Source of the DNA: Rhodanobacter sp. 67-28
GTDB taxonomy: Bacteria > Pseudomonadota > Gammaproteobacteria > Xanthomonadales > Rhodanobacteraceae
Direction: 5' to 3'
Length of the DNA stretch: 64,000 nt
Assembly (NCBI GenBank): GCA_001898415.1
Contig: MKTU01000026.1
Span: forward strand, 126,376-190,375
Of this stretch, positions 1 to 9,278 are shown piece after piece. The notes below the pieces were generated by a model, which worked only from the letters and a program-made list of their open reading frames with translations, was not told the origin of the DNA and did not search any database. Within the stretch, counting starts at the first letter, position 1; every line of letters starts with the position of its first letter. The translations under genes and the position numbers were made by a program.

Positions 1-1332
1 GCCGACATCGTTTCCGACGACGTCGCCCAGACCATCAACGCCTACATCGCCGAGATCGACCGCAAGCTCAGCGAGCAGATCAACCTGATCATGCACCACC
101 CCGATTTCCAGAAGCTGGAAAGCGCGTGGCGCGGCCTGCATCACCTGGTCAACAACACGGAGACGGATCAGCTGCTGAAGATCCGCGTGATGAATATCTC
201 CAAGAAGGAGCTGGGCAAGACCCTGAAACGCTACAAGGGCACGGCCTGGGACCAGAGCCCGATCTTCAAGAAGCTGTATGAGGAAGAGTACGGCCAACTG
301 GGCGGCGAGCCCTATGGCTGCCTGGTCGGCGACTACTACTTCGACCACAGCCCGCCCGACGTCGAGCTGCTTGCCGGCATCGCGCAGGTTGCGGCTGCCG
401 CACACGCGCCGTTCATCTCGGCCGCGGCTTCCACCCTGATGGGCATGGACAGCTGGAACGAGCTTGCCAACCCGCGCGACCTGGCCAAGGTGTTCTCCAC
501 GCCGGACTATGCCGCGTGGCGCTCGCTGCGCGAGTCGGACGATGCCAAGTACATCGGCCTGACCATGCCGCGCACCCTGGCCCGCCTGCCGTATGGCGCC
601 AACACCGATCCGGTGGAGGAGTTCAACTTCGAGGAGGACACTGCCGGCGCGGACTCGTCCAAGTACACCTGGCAGAACGCGGCTTACGCGATGGCGGTGA
701 ATATCAACCGCTCGTTCAAGGAATATGGCTGGTGCTCGCGCATCCGCGGCATCGAGTCCGGCGGCGCGGTGGAAGGCCTGCCCGCACACACCTTCCCGAC
801 CGACGACGGCGGCGTGGACATGAAGTGCCCGACCGAGATCGCGATCACCGATCGCCGCTCGGCCGAGCTGGACAAGATGGGCATGATGCCGCTGGTGCAT
901 CGCAAGAACTCGGACATGGCCGCGTTCATCAGTGCCCAGTCGCTGAGCAAGCCGGAGGAGTACGACGATCCGGACGCCACCGCCAACGCGGCACTGGGCG
1001 CGCGCTTGCCGTACATGTTCGCCTGCTGCCGCTTCGCGCATTACCTGAAGTGCATCGTGCGCGACAAGATCGGCTCCTTCAAGGATCGTACGGCGATGGA
1101 GCGCTGGCTGGCGTCCTGGATCAACCAGTACGTCGACGGCGACCCGGCCAACTCCAGCGAAGAGACCAAGGCCCGCAAACCCTTGTCGGCCGCGGAGGTG
1201 GTGGTGGAAGAGGTGGAAGGAGCACCTGGGTATTACACGTCGAAGTTTTTCCTCAAGCCGCATTATCAGTTGGAGGGCCTGACCGTTTCCCTGAGGCTGG
1301 TGTCCCGTCTTCCTTCGGCGGCCAAGAGCTGA
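1..1332 (+). CDS. tssC: Type VI secretion contractile sheath large subunit TssC (5' end missing)
   Basis: The reading frame is open from the first base, so the N-terminus lies outside the window; about 443 residues are visible. The protein matches TssC/VipB/ImpC, the large subunit that with TssB builds the cytoplasmic contractile sheath around the Hcp tube. Recognisable family stretches include [11 protein letters not shown] near the start, [15 protein letters not shown], and the C-terminal [15 protein letters not shown] strand region that interlocks neighbouring subunits. Length and ending are normal for the family. The gene is followed 123 bases later by hcp on the same strand, the usual order. 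tssB is expected just upstream but is not in view. No sign of truncation at the 3' end. Confidence 0.96.
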   Translation, partial: ADIVSDDVAQTINAYIAEIDRKLSEQINLIMHHPDFQKLESAWRGLHHLVNNTETDQLLKIRVMNISKKELGKTLKRYKGTAWDQSPIFKKLYEEEYGQLGGEPYGCLVGDYYFDHSPPDVELLAGIAQVAAAAHAPFISAAASTLMGMDSWNELANPRDLAKVFSTPDYAAWRSLRESDDAKYIGLTMPRTLARLPYGANTDPVEEFNFEEDTAGADSSKYTWQNAAYAMAVNINRSFKEYGWCSRIRGIESGGAVEGLPAHTFPTDDGGVDMKCPTEIAITDRRSAELDKMGMMPLVHRKNSDMAAFISAQSLSKPEEYDDPDATANAALGARLPYMFACCRFAHYLKCIVRDKIGSFKDRTAMERWLASWINQYVDGDPANSSEETKARKPLSAAEVVVEEVEGAPGYYTSKFFLKPHYQLEGLTVSLRLVSRLPSAAKS

Positions 1333-1455
1333 CCCGGAAGTTTCTCGCAGGTTCGTTCCACGGTTTCAACTGGCAGTACCAGTCAATCGCCGAGCAGCTT
1401 CCTCCGAGCGAGAACTGTCCGGTTCACCTGATTTCAACAGACAAGGAGAATTCTC

Positions 1456-1950
1456 ATGGCACTAGACATGCACCTGAAGCTGGAGGGCGGCGACGTCACC
1501 TTCACCGGCGAATCCAAGCACACCAAGCACAAGGACCAGATCCAGCTGCTGGCCTGGTCCTGGGGGATGTCGCAGAGCGGTTCCTTCGGCCATGGCACCG
1601 GCGGCGGCGCGGGCAAGGCCAACGTGCAGGACATCAGCTTCACCAAGTACCTCGACAAGAGCACCACGTCCTTCATCAAGGCGCTGGTCACCGGCGCGCA
1701 CATCGGCACCGCGACCTTGTTCGTGTCCAAGGCCGGCGGCAAGCAGGAGGACTACTTCACCATCAAGCTGACCAGCGCGATGGTGACCAGCTATTCCACC
1801 GGCGGCTCGGGCGGTGAGGACATGCTGACGGAGAACATCTCGATCAGCTTCGCCAAGTTCGACGTCGAGTACTTCGCCCAGAACGACAAGGGCGTGGTGG
1901 CTTCGGCCGGCACGGTCGGGTACAGCGTCGAGGAAGTCGCGGCGAGCTGA
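1456..1950 (+). CDS. hcp: Type VI secretion inner tube protein Hcp (TssD)
   Basis: A 164-residue protein beginning MALDMHLKLEGG with the Hcp family pattern of a short beta-barrel that assembles into hexameric rings. The rings stack into the tube propelled by the TssB/TssC sheath. The start is supported by a strong AAGGAG ribosome-binding site about eight bases upstream. The segment around residues 33-55 (LLAWSWGMSQSGSFG) and the STGGSGGEDMLTENISISFAKF region near residues 114-135 are typical of the family. The gene stands between tssC and tagJ with spacers of 123 and 206 bases, longer than elsewhere in the cluster. This suggests that hcp output is set separately from the downstream core genes. 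No C-terminal toxin extension is present. Confidence 0.96.
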   Translation: MALDMHLKLEGGDVTFTGESKHTKHKDQIQLLAWSWGMSQSGSFGHGTGGGAGKANVQDISFTKYLDKSTTSFIKALVTGAHIGTATLFVSKAGGKQEDYFTIKLTSAMVTSYSTGGSGGEDMLTENISISFAKFDVEYFAQNDKGVVASAGTVGYSVEEVAAS

Positions 1951-2025
1951 GCTGGCGCCTGACCAGGCTTCGCCGGAACCTGCTGTCCGGCGGTCCAGGT
2001 GCAGGGGACGAATGCAACGGCTTGT

Positions 2026-2048
2026 CGCACCCCGGACTTCCGGGTGCG
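2026..2048 (+). other. Stable hairpin between hcp and tagJ
   Basis: CGCACCCCGGA (2026-2036) can pair with TCCGGGTGCG (2039-2048), leaving one bulged C and a very small loop. There is no T run after it, so it is not a textbook intrinsic terminator. It may protect the hcp message at its 3' end or slow polymerase after hcp. This role is inferred from position only. Confidence 0.4.
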
Positions 2049-2156
2049 ACCAGCGGCGTTTGTCCGCCTGCACCCGGGATCGTCCGGTCGGGGTGACGGC
2101 GACCTTCCCGCGCCCGCGGCCCCGCTGCCGACGGGGCGCCGGCATCGAGAGACGAC

Positions 2157-2945
2157 ATGACACCCGAAAGCAAGCTCAAAGAAGGCCGGCCGGACGAAGC
2201 GTTGCAACTGCTCACGGCGGAAGTACGCAACAACCCGGCAGATGCCAAGCGCCGGGTTTTTTTATTCCAGTTGCTGGCGCTGCTCGGACAATGGGAGCGG
2301 GCACAGAACCAGCTCAGCGTCTGCGGCGAACTCGACCCGCTCAACGCCATGATGGTCGGTGCCTATTCGGAGGCGCTGAAAGGCGAACTGGTGCGCGCCG
2401 ACGTCTTCGCCGGCAAACGCATGCCGGTGATCATCGGCGAGCCGGAACCCTGGCTGGCGTGGCTGCTGCAATCGCTCAAGCTCGGCGCCGAAGGCAGGCA
2501 CGAGCAGGCCGCGACGCTGCGCGAGCAGGCACTGGAACAGGCTCCCGCGGTGGCGGGCAACATCGACGGCGCCGCGTTCGAGTGGATCGCCGATGCCGAC
2601 CCCCGCATCGGGCCGTGCCTGGAGATCATCGTCAACGGCGGCTACTCCTGGGTACCGTTCTCGCGCCTGCGCGAGCTGAAATTCGAGGCCCCCAGTGACC
2701 TGCGCGACAAGATCTGGGTGCCCACCCAGGTGACATGGAGCAATGGCGGCCAGGCCATCGGCTTCATTCCGGGGCGTTACGCCGGCAGCGAACGGTCCGA
2801 GGACCAGGACATCGTGCTCGGGCGCAAGACCGACTGGGTGGAGCAGGGCAGCGACCAGATCGGTCTGGGGCAGCGCATGCTGGCCACCGACGTGGCCGAC
2901 TATCCGCTGCTCGACGCGCGACTGATCACCTTCGACGTCGCCTGA
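2157..2945 (+). CDS. tagJ: Type VI secretion accessory protein TagJ (ImpE/SciE family)
   Basis: A 262-residue ImpE/TagJ-family protein. It has an N-terminal TPR-like half (KEGRPDEALQLL ... LLALLGQWERAQNQL ... AEGRHEQAATLREQ, about residues 8-130). The conserved C-terminal half contains GGYSWVPF and the closing LGQRMLATD ... LLDARLITFD. In studied systems TagJ binds TssB and modulates sheath handling by ClpV; it is an accessory rather than a core part. The start at 2157 gives the family-standard N-terminus, although its ribosome-binding site is weak. The codons for RRVFLF (2250-2267) use TTT TTA in a very GC-rich setting and create a T7 run after a hairpin, described separately. tssE starts 19 bases downstream. 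Confidence 0.92.
   Translation: MTPESKLKEGRPDEALQLLTAEVRNNPADAKRRVFLFQLLALLGQWERAQNQLSVCGELDPLNAMMVGAYSEALKGELVRADVFAGKRMPVIIGEPEPWLAWLLQSLKLGAEGRHEQAATLREQALEQAPAVAGNIDGAAFEWIADADPRIGPCLEIIVNGGYSWVPFSRLRELKFEAPSDLRDKIWVPTQVTWSNGGQAIGFIPGRYAGSERSEDQDIVLGRKTDWVEQGSDQIGLGQRMLATDVADYPLLDARLITFDVA
2232..2263 (+). terminator. Intrinsic-terminator-like element inside tagJ
   Basis: AACCCGGC (2232-2239) pairs perfectly with GCCGGGTT (2251-2258) across an 11-base loop. A T7 run (2257-2263) follows directly. This is the layout of a Rho-independent terminator, but it lies about 75 bases inside the tagJ coding sequence in the direction of transcription. Active translation of tagJ would be expected to mask it, so it could couple downstream tssE-clpV transcription to tagJ translation. 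Function is inferred. Confidence 0.5.
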
Positions 2946-2964
2946 GCCGGAGTGCCGACTTTCC

Positions 2965-3468
2965 ATGGCTGAGCTCACCACCCAGGAACGACTTCAGCCT
3001 TCGCTGCTCGATCGCCTGACCGACGACGAGCCGGGCAAGCTGGAGGAAAGCCGCGAGAAGCGCGTGATCTCGGTGTCCCGACTGCGCGAATGCGTCACCC
3101 GCGATATCTCCTGGCTGCTGAATTGCGTGAGCCTGGAGGCGAATGTCGAGCTCGAGGAATATCCCGAGGTTTCCCGCTCGGTGCTCAACTTCGGCATCCC
3201 CGACCTTACCGGTGCGGCGCTGTCGGGAATCAACGCCGAAGCGCTGCAGCGCCGTGTACGCGATGCCATCGTGGCCTACGAGCCGCGGCTGACCGCCAAC
3301 ACCCTGCGCGTCAACGTCAACGCGTTGACCAAGCGCATGGATCGCCAGGCGCTGATTTTCAACATCGAATCGGAAATGTGGGCGCAACCGATTCCGTTGA
3401 ACCTGTACCTGAAGACCGAAGTCGACCTGGAGACCGGCAACTTCAAGGTGTCGGAGGGCTTCGGCTGA
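2965..3468 (+). CDS. tssE: Type VI secretion baseplate subunit TssE (gp25-like)
   Basis: A 167-residue protein of the TssE/T4 gp25 lysozyme-like family. It works as the baseplate wedge protein from which sheath polymerisation starts. The N-terminus LQPSLLDRLTDDEP (residues 11-24) is the usual TssE opening. The NFGIPDL segment near residue 76 and the region of Arg/Glu residues around YEPRL (about 109-113) are family hallmarks. Length is normal. It begins 19 bases after tagJ and is followed by tssF after six bases, so it belongs to the same transcription unit. It has no catalytic activity; the family has lost lysozyme function. Confidence 0.94.
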   Translation: MAELTTQERLQPSLLDRLTDDEPGKLEESREKRVISVSRLRECVTRDISWLLNCVSLEANVELEEYPEVSRSVLNFGIPDLTGAALSGINAEALQRRVRDAIVAYEPRLTANTLRVNVNALTKRMDRQALIFNIESEMWAQPIPLNLYLKTEVDLETGNFKVSEGFG

Positions 3469-3474
3469 TCGCCC

Positions 3475-5358
3475 ATGGACCCGAGACTGCTGCGCTACTA
3501 CAACCGGGAACTGCAACACGTACGCGAAATGGGCGGCGAGTTTGCCCGCGAGTATCCGAAGATCGCCGGCCGCCTCGGCCTGGAAGGCTTCGAGTGCGCC
3601 GACCCCTACGTGGAACGCCTGCTGGAAGGCTTTGCCTTCATGGCCGCGCGCGTGCAGCTCAAACTCGACGCGCAGTATCCGGTGTTCACCCAGCACCTGC
3701 TGGAGATGATCTATCCGCATTACCTGGCGCCGGTGCCCTCGATGGCCGTGGTGCAGATGCACCCGGACCTCAAGGAAAGCGGCCTGCTGGCCGGCCACAA
3801 GGTGGCCCGGCACACGGCATTGCGCAGCATGATCGGCAAGGACGACCGCACCGCCTGCGAATACCGCACCGCCCACGAGGTTACCCTGTGGCCGCTGGAG
3901 CTGGCCGAGGCTAAGTATTTCGAGACCCCCGCCGCGATCGCCGCCGCCGGGGTGGTGCTGCCGGCCGGCAAGACCGTACGCGCCGGCCTGCGCCTGAAGT
4001 TCCGCGTCACCGCCGGTGCCCAGGCCAACATGCTGGCGCTGGACCGGCTGCCGATATTCCTTGCCGGCGCCGATGAACTGCCCAAACGCCTGTACGAGCA
4101 ATTGCTCGGCAATGCGGTCGGCTACCAGGTCCGCGCGCAGGGCGCGTCGGGGGCGATCAACGAGAACCACGACGCCAGCCACATCGAGCGTCGCGGCTAC
4201 GACGACGACGAGGCGCTGATCCCTTACTCCGGGCGCTCGTTCAGCGGCTACCGGCTGCTGCAGGAGTATTTCGCCTGCCCCGAGCGCTTCCTGTTCGCCG
4301 AGTTCACCGGCCTGCGGTCGCTGCTGGCGCGGGCCAAGGGCAACGAGTTCGAGATCGTGGTGTTGTTCGACCGCAGCGTGGCCAGCCTGCACAACGCCGT
4401 CGACGTCAGCAACTTCCGGCTGTTCTGCACGCCGGCGATCAACCTGTTCCCGCGGCGTGCCGATCGCATCCACCTGACGCAGGGCACCAGCGAATACCAC
4501 ATCCTCGCCGATCGCACCCGGCCGATGGATTTCGAAATCCACAGCATCGGCAACGTCGAGGGGTTCGGCGACCGGCAGGAGCCGGAGCAGCGCTTCCTGC
4601 CGTTCTACGGCTGCGACGAGCGCACCTGGCACGCACGGCACTCGGCCTACTACACGATCCGCCGCGAGCCGCGGCTGTTGTCCTCCCGGCAGAAGCGCCA
4701 GGGTGCGCGCTCCAGCTACATCGGCAACGAGATGTTCATCTCGCTGGTCGACTCCAGCGAGGCGCCGTACTCCACCGAGCTGCGCCAGATCGGCATGCAG
4801 CTGATGTGCACCAACCGCGACCTGCCGCTGCAGATGCCGGTCGGCAAGTCCCACACCGACTTCACCCTGGAGACGGGCGCGCCGGTGGAATCGATCCGCT
4901 GCGTCGCCGGTCCGACCAAGCCGCGTGCCTCGGTCGCCACCGGCGAGACCGCGTGGCGCCTGCTCAGCCACCTGCAGCTCAACTACGTGTCGCTGCTGGA
5001 AAACAACGCGGGCGAAGGCGCCGCGGCACTGCGCGAGATGCTGACCCTGTACTGCGACGAGTTCGACTCCAGCGCACTGCGCCAGATCGAGGGGCTCAAG
5101 GCGGTGAGTTCGCAATCCATCGTGCGACGCATCCCGTTGCCCGGGCCGATCACCTTCGGCCGCGGCCTGGAGATCACCCTGACCTGTGACGACGGCGCCT
5201 TCGAGGGCACCGGAGCGTTCCTGCTGGGCGCGGTGATGCAGCAGTTCTTTACCCGTTACGTATCGATCAACTCCTTCACTGAAACCGTTCTGCGCACGCT
5301 GGAACGCAACGAGGTCGCCCGATGGCCCGCCCGGCTGGGAACACGGCAGACGCTGTAG
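3475..5358 (+). CDS. tssF: Type VI secretion baseplate subunit TssF
   Basis: A 627-residue TssF (ImpG/VasA) protein, a core component of the TssEFGK baseplate wedge. The N-terminus MDPRLLRYYNRELQHVREMG and the following EFAREYPKIAGRLGLE and DPYVERLLEGFAFMAARV segments are diagnostic. The late GRGLEITLT and FTRYVSINSFTETVL segments also match the family. Full length for the family. It starts six bases after tssE, and its last 37 bases overlap the start of tssG, consistent with translational coupling of two proteins that assemble in a 2:1 complex. Confidence 0.96.
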   Translation: MDPRLLRYYNRELQHVREMGGEFAREYPKIAGRLGLEGFECADPYVERLLEGFAFMAARVQLKLDAQYPVFTQHLLEMIYPHYLAPVPSMAVVQMHPDLKESGLLAGHKVARHTALRSMIGKDDRTACEYRTAHEVTLWPLELAEAKYFETPAAIAAAGVVLPAGKTVRAGLRLKFRVTAGAQANMLALDRLPIFLAGADELPKRLYEQLLGNAVGYQVRAQGASGAINENHDASHIERRGYDDDEALIPYSGRSFSGYRLLQEYFACPERFLFAEFTGLRSLLARAKGNEFEIVVLFDRSVASLHNAVDVSNFRLFCTPAINLFPRRADRIHLTQGTSEYHILADRTRPMDFEIHSIGNVEGFGDRQEPEQRFLPFYGCDERTWHARHSAYYTIRREPRLLSSRQKRQGARSSYIGNEMFISLVDSSEAPYSTELRQIGMQLMCTNRDLPLQMPVGKSHTDFTLETGAPVESIRCVAGPTKPRASVATGETAWRLLSHLQLNYVSLLENNAGEGAAALREMLTLYCDEFDSSALRQIEGLKAVSSQSIVRRIPLPGPITFGRGLEITLTCDDGAFEGTGAFLLGAVMQQFFTRYVSINSFTETVLRTLERNEVARWPARLGTRQTL

Positions 5359-6344
5359 CGCTGGAGAACGCGCTGCGCGACCATCCCGAGTCCTTCGAGT
5401 TCTTCGAAGCGCTCCGGCGGTTGGAGTGCGCATTCCCGGAGCGTCCGCGGCTGGGCCAGTCGACCAAGGTCAGCGACGATTTCGTGCGCCTGGGCCAGAC
5501 CCCTTCGCTGGCCTTTGCGCCACGCACCGTGGACAGCTACCAGCCCGGTGGCGGCGGCCGCCCGGCGCGCATGCGTGGCCTGTTCTTCGGCCTGTTCGGC
5601 CCGAACGGGCCGTTGCCGCTGCACCTGACCGAATACGCGATGGACCGCGAGATCAACGCGCGGGATTCCACCTTCCGCGCGTTCGCCGACATCTTCCACC
5701 ATCGCATGATGAGCCTGTTCTACCGCAGCTGGGCCGACGCCCAGCCCACGGTGCAGCTGGATCGCCCCGAGGAGGATCGTTTCCAGCTGTACATGGGCGC
5801 GCTGGTCGGCCTGGCCACGCCGGATCTGGGCGATCGCGACGCCTTGCCGGACCAGTTCAAGCGGTTCTTCGCCGCACGCCTGCTGCAGCAGGCGCGCAAT
5901 GCCGAAGGCCTGCAGGGCATGCTGGAGCGTTTCTTCCGCGTGCCGGTGGGCGTCGTCGAGTTCATCGCCGAATGGATGCGCCTGCCGTCCGCCTCGCAGC
6001 TGCGCCTGGGCGCCTCGCGCGAGGTTGCAGCACTGGGCCTGACCACGGTCACCGGCGAATACGTGCGCGGCAGCCAGCAGCGTTTCCGCCTGCGCCTGGG
6101 GCCGCTCACCCGCGCCCAGTTCAACAACTTCCTGCCCGGCGGCGAAGCGCTGCGGCAACTGGTGGCCGCGGTGAAAACCTACGTCGGCGAGGAAAAAGCC
6201 TGGGATGTGCAGTTGGTACTGAAGAAGGCCGACGTCCCGGTGACGCGCCTGGGGCGCGAAGGACGGATGGGCCTGACGACGTGGATGGGCTCGCCCCGGC
6301 ACGACGACGACGTCGACGAGGTCGTGCTGCAACCGGTGGGATAG
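5322..6344 (+). CDS. tssG: Type VI secretion baseplate subunit TssG
   Basis: A 340-residue TssG (ImpH/VasB) protein. The N-terminal motif ESFEFFEALRRLE (about residues 23-35), the central GLFGPNGPLPLHLTEYA and FADIFHHRMMSLFYRSWADAQP segments, and the LRLGPLTRAQFNNFLPGG segment are characteristic. TssG bridges the two TssF copies in the baseplate wedge. The ATG at 5322 lies inside the 3' end of tssF. This start is chosen because it gives the standard N-terminal spacing before the FEFF motif; no later ATG would. 69 bases separate it from clpV. Confidence 0.94.
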   Translation: MARPAGNTADAVALENALRDHPESFEFFEALRRLECAFPERPRLGQSTKVSDDFVRLGQTPSLAFAPRTVDSYQPGGGGRPARMRGLFFGLFGPNGPLPLHLTEYAMDREINARDSTFRAFADIFHHRMMSLFYRSWADAQPTVQLDRPEEDRFQLYMGALVGLATPDLGDRDALPDQFKRFFAARLLQQARNAEGLQGMLERFFRVPVGVVEFIAEWMRLPSASQLRLGASREVAALGLTTVTGEYVRGSQQRFRLRLGPLTRAQFNNFLPGGEALRQLVAAVKTYVGEEKAWDVQLVLKKADVPVTRLGREGRMGLTTWMGSPRHDDDVDEVVLQPVG

Positions 6345-6413
6345 CCGCTGGCGGCCGGGTCGACGTGACAACAGACATGATGGGATTGGCAATCAACTCA
6401 GAGGATCAATGAC

Positions 6414-9158
6414 ATGGCCGAGATCAGTCGCGGCGCGCTGTTCGGGAAACTCAACAAGCTCGCTTTCCGGTGCATCGAAAGCGCGACGGTGTTCTGCAAG
6501 CTGCGCGGCAATCCGTACGTGGAACTGGTGCACTGGATCCACCAGATCCTGCAGTTGCAGGATTCGGACCTGCACCGCATCGTCAAGCAGTTCAACCTCA
6601 ACCCGTCGAACCTGGCGCGCGACATCACCGATGCGCTGGACCGGCTGCCGCGCGGCTCCTCGTCCATCTCCGATCTGTCCAGCAACGTCGAGGAAGCGGT
6701 CGAGCGCGGCTGGGTGTTCGCCACGCTGATGTTCGGCGAGGCGCAGGTGCGCACCGGTTACCTGATCGTCGGCTGCCTGCGCACGCGCAATCTGCGCAAC
6801 GCGCTGGTCAACATCTCGGCCGAGTTCGACAAGATCAAGCCCGAGGCATTGGTGGAGAAGTTCGCCGAGGTGGTCGGCGGCTCGCCCGAGGACGGGCAGC
6901 ATGCGAACGACGGTTTCCGCATGGGCGGTGGCAGCGCGCCGGGCGAGGCAAGCGGCGCGATGTCGCCGGCACAGATGGGCAAGCAGGAAGCGCTGGCGCA
7001 GTTCACCATCGACCTCACCGCGCAGGCGCGCGACGGCAAGATGGACCCGATCGTCGGTCGCGACGACGAGATCCGCCAGCTGGTCGACATCCTCATGCGC
7101 CGTCGCCAGAACAACCCGATGCTGGTCGGCGAAGCCGGCGTGGGCAAGACCGCGGTGATCGAGGGCTTTGCCATGCGCATCGCCATCGGCGACGTGCCGC
7201 CGCCGCTGAAGGACGTGCAACTGCGCGTGCTCGACGTGGGTCTGCTGCAGGCCGGCGCCAGCATGAAGGGCGAGTTCGAGAACCGCCTGAAGCAGGTGAT
7301 CGAGGAGGTGCAGTCGTCCACCAAGCCGATCATCCTGTTCATCGACGAGGCGCACACCCTGGTCGGCGCCGGCGGCGCGGCCGGCACCGGCGACGCGGCG
7401 AACCTGCTCAAGCCCGCACTGGCGCGCGGCAACCTGCGCACGATCGGCGCCACCACCTGGGCGGAGTACAAGAAGCACATCGAGAAAGACCCCGCGCTGA
7501 CCCGCCGCTTCCAGACCGTGCAGATCGACGAGCCCAGCGAGGAGAAGGCGATCCTGATGATGCGCGGCGTCGCCAGCGTGATGGAGAAGCACCACAAGGT
7601 GCAGATCCTCGACGAGGCGCTGGAGGCGGCAGTGAAGTTGTCGCACCGCTACATTCCCGCGCGCCAGTTGCCGGACAAGTCGGTCAGCCTGCTCGATACC
7701 GCCTGCGCCCGCGTGGCGATCAGCCAGCACGCCGTGCCGGCCGAGGTGGACGACACCCGCAAGCGCATCCAGGCGCTGGAGACCGAGCTGGGCATCATCG
7801 CGCGCGAAAAGAACGTCGGCGTGAACGTCACTGCCCGCGAAGACGCCGCCAACGAGAAGCTGGCCACGCAGAAGGCACGACTGGAAACGCTGGAGGCGAA
7901 CTGGATCAAGGAGAAGGATCTGGTCGAGAAGATCCTCGACATCCGCTCGAAGTTGCGCGGTTCTTCGGCGCCGGTAGAAGGCACCGGCAGTGCGCTGGAA
8001 GAGTCGGCCAACCAGGTTGCCGAAGCAAAGGAGGCATCGGCGGGAGAGGCTGCCCTTGCGGGGGATGATCGCGCTGCTGCATTGAAGGAACTGCAGGAGT
8101 TGCAGGGCCAGCTGGCCGAGCTACAGGGCGAGCATCCGCTGATCCTGGCCTCGGTCGACCAGCAGGCGGTGGGTTCGGTGGTCTCGGACTGGACCGGCAT
8201 CCCGGTCGGTCGCATGGTCAAGAGCGAAGTCGAGACCGTGATGAACCTGGCCAAGCTGATGGGCCAGCGCGTCATCGGCCAGGACCACGCAATGGAGATG
8301 ATCGCCAAGCGCATCCAGACCTCGCGTGCCGGCCTGGTCGACCCGAACAAGCCGATCGGCGTGTTCATGCTCGCCGGCACCTCCGGCGTGGGCAAGACCG
8401 AAACCGCGCTCGCGCTGGCCGAGGCGCTGTACGGCGGCGAGCAGAACATCATCACCATCAACATGAGCGAGTTCCAGGAGGCGCACACCGTCTCCACGCT
8501 CAAGGGCGCGCCTCCGGGCTATGTCGGTTATGGCGAGGGTGGCGTGCTTACCGAAGCGGTGCGTCGAAAGCCGTATTCGGTAGTGTTGCTGGACGAGGTG
8601 GAAAAGGCCCATCCGGACGTCCATGAAATCTTCTTCCAAGTGTTCGACAAGGGCGTGATGGAAGACGGCGAGGGCCGCCAGATCGACTTCAAGAACACCC
8701 TGATCCTGCTCACCACCAACGCCGGCACCGACATGATCGCCGGCTTGTGCAAGGACCCGGAGCTGATGCCCGATCACGAGGGCATGGCCAAGGCACTGCG
8801 CGAGCCGCTGCTGAAGATCTTCCCGCCAGCGCTGCTGGGCCGCCTGGTGACGATCCCGTACTACCCGCTGAGCCCGGAGATGCTGGGCAAGATCGTCAAG
8901 CTGCAGATCAACCGCATCAAGAAGCGCGTCGAGGCCCGCTACAAGATCCCGTTCGAGTACAGCGAGGACGTGGTGAAGCTGGTGGTCGAGCGCTGCACCG
9001 AGACCGAGTCGGGCGGCCGCATGATCGATGCGATCTTGACCAACTCCATGTTGCCGGATATCTCGCGGGCGTTTCTCACCAGGATGATTGCGGGCGAGGA
9101 AGTGGCGAAAGTGCAGGTCGGTGTGACGGATGGGGAGTTCTCTTACGGGTTTGGGTAA
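6414..9158 (+). CDS. clpV: Type VI secretion AAA+ ATPase ClpV (TssH)
   Basis: A 914-residue Hsp100-type unfoldase with two AAA+ modules: Walker A GEAGVGKT at residues 239-246 and GTSGVGKT at 655-662. An N-terminal double-Clp domain (about 1-160) precedes them and a coiled M-domain lies between them. In T6SS it extracts subunits from contracted TssB/TssC sheath for recycling. The N-domain and the tssG-clpV order distinguish it from ClpB. The linker before the second AAA module (about residues 525-575) carries an Ala/Glu-rich low-complexity insertion (SAGEAALAGDDRAAALKE) that looks lineage-specific. It starts 69 bases after tssG and is the last clearly assignable T6SS core gene here. Confidence 0.96.
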   Translation: MAEISRGALFGKLNKLAFRCIESATVFCKLRGNPYVELVHWIHQILQLQDSDLHRIVKQFNLNPSNLARDITDALDRLPRGSSSISDLSSNVEEAVERGWVFATLMFGEAQVRTGYLIVGCLRTRNLRNALVNISAEFDKIKPEALVEKFAEVVGGSPEDGQHANDGFRMGGGSAPGEASGAMSPAQMGKQEALAQFTIDLTAQARDGKMDPIVGRDDEIRQLVDILMRRRQNNPMLVGEAGVGKTAVIEGFAMRIAIGDVPPPLKDVQLRVLDVGLLQAGASMKGEFENRLKQVIEEVQSSTKPIILFIDEAHTLVGAGGAAGTGDAANLLKPALARGNLRTIGATTWAEYKKHIEKDPALTRRFQTVQIDEPSEEKAILMMRGVASVMEKHHKVQILDEALEAAVKLSHRYIPARQLPDKSVSLLDTACARVAISQHAVPAEVDDTRKRIQALETELGIIAREKNVGVNVTAREDAANEKLATQKARLETLEANWIKEKDLVEKILDIRSKLRGSSAPVEGTGSALEESANQVAEAKEASAGEAALAGDDRAAALKELQELQGQLAELQGEHPLILASVDQQAVGSVVSDWTGIPVGRMVKSEVETVMNLAKLMGQRVIGQDHAMEMIAKRIQTSRAGLVDPNKPIGVFMLAGTSGVGKTETALALAEALYGGEQNIITINMSEFQEAHTVSTLKGAPPGYVGYGEGGVLTEAVRRKPYSVVLLDEVEKAHPDVHEIFFQVFDKGVMEDGEGRQIDFKNTLILLTTNAGTDMIAGLCKDPELMPDHEGMAKALREPLLKIFPPALLGRLVTIPYYPLSPEMLGKIVKLQINRIKKRVEARYKIPFEYSEDVVKLVVERCTETESGGRMIDAILTNSMLPDISRAFLTRMIAGEEVAKVQVGVTDGEFSYGFG

Positions 9159-9278
9159 AAGTGCCCGACTGGCCAGAACTCATCTCGCTCGCACTGATCG
9201 AACATCTGCATGGGACCGACCTGCGCCCCACCTCTCGACTTGCGGAAGGCAGCCAATGTTTAGAGGGATTCAGCCATC

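Noticed and set aside
2257-2263. T7 tract in tagJ as a sequencing frameshift or disrupted gene.
   Set aside because: The frame is intact through the tract and both sides match the TagJ family, so the gene is not broken.
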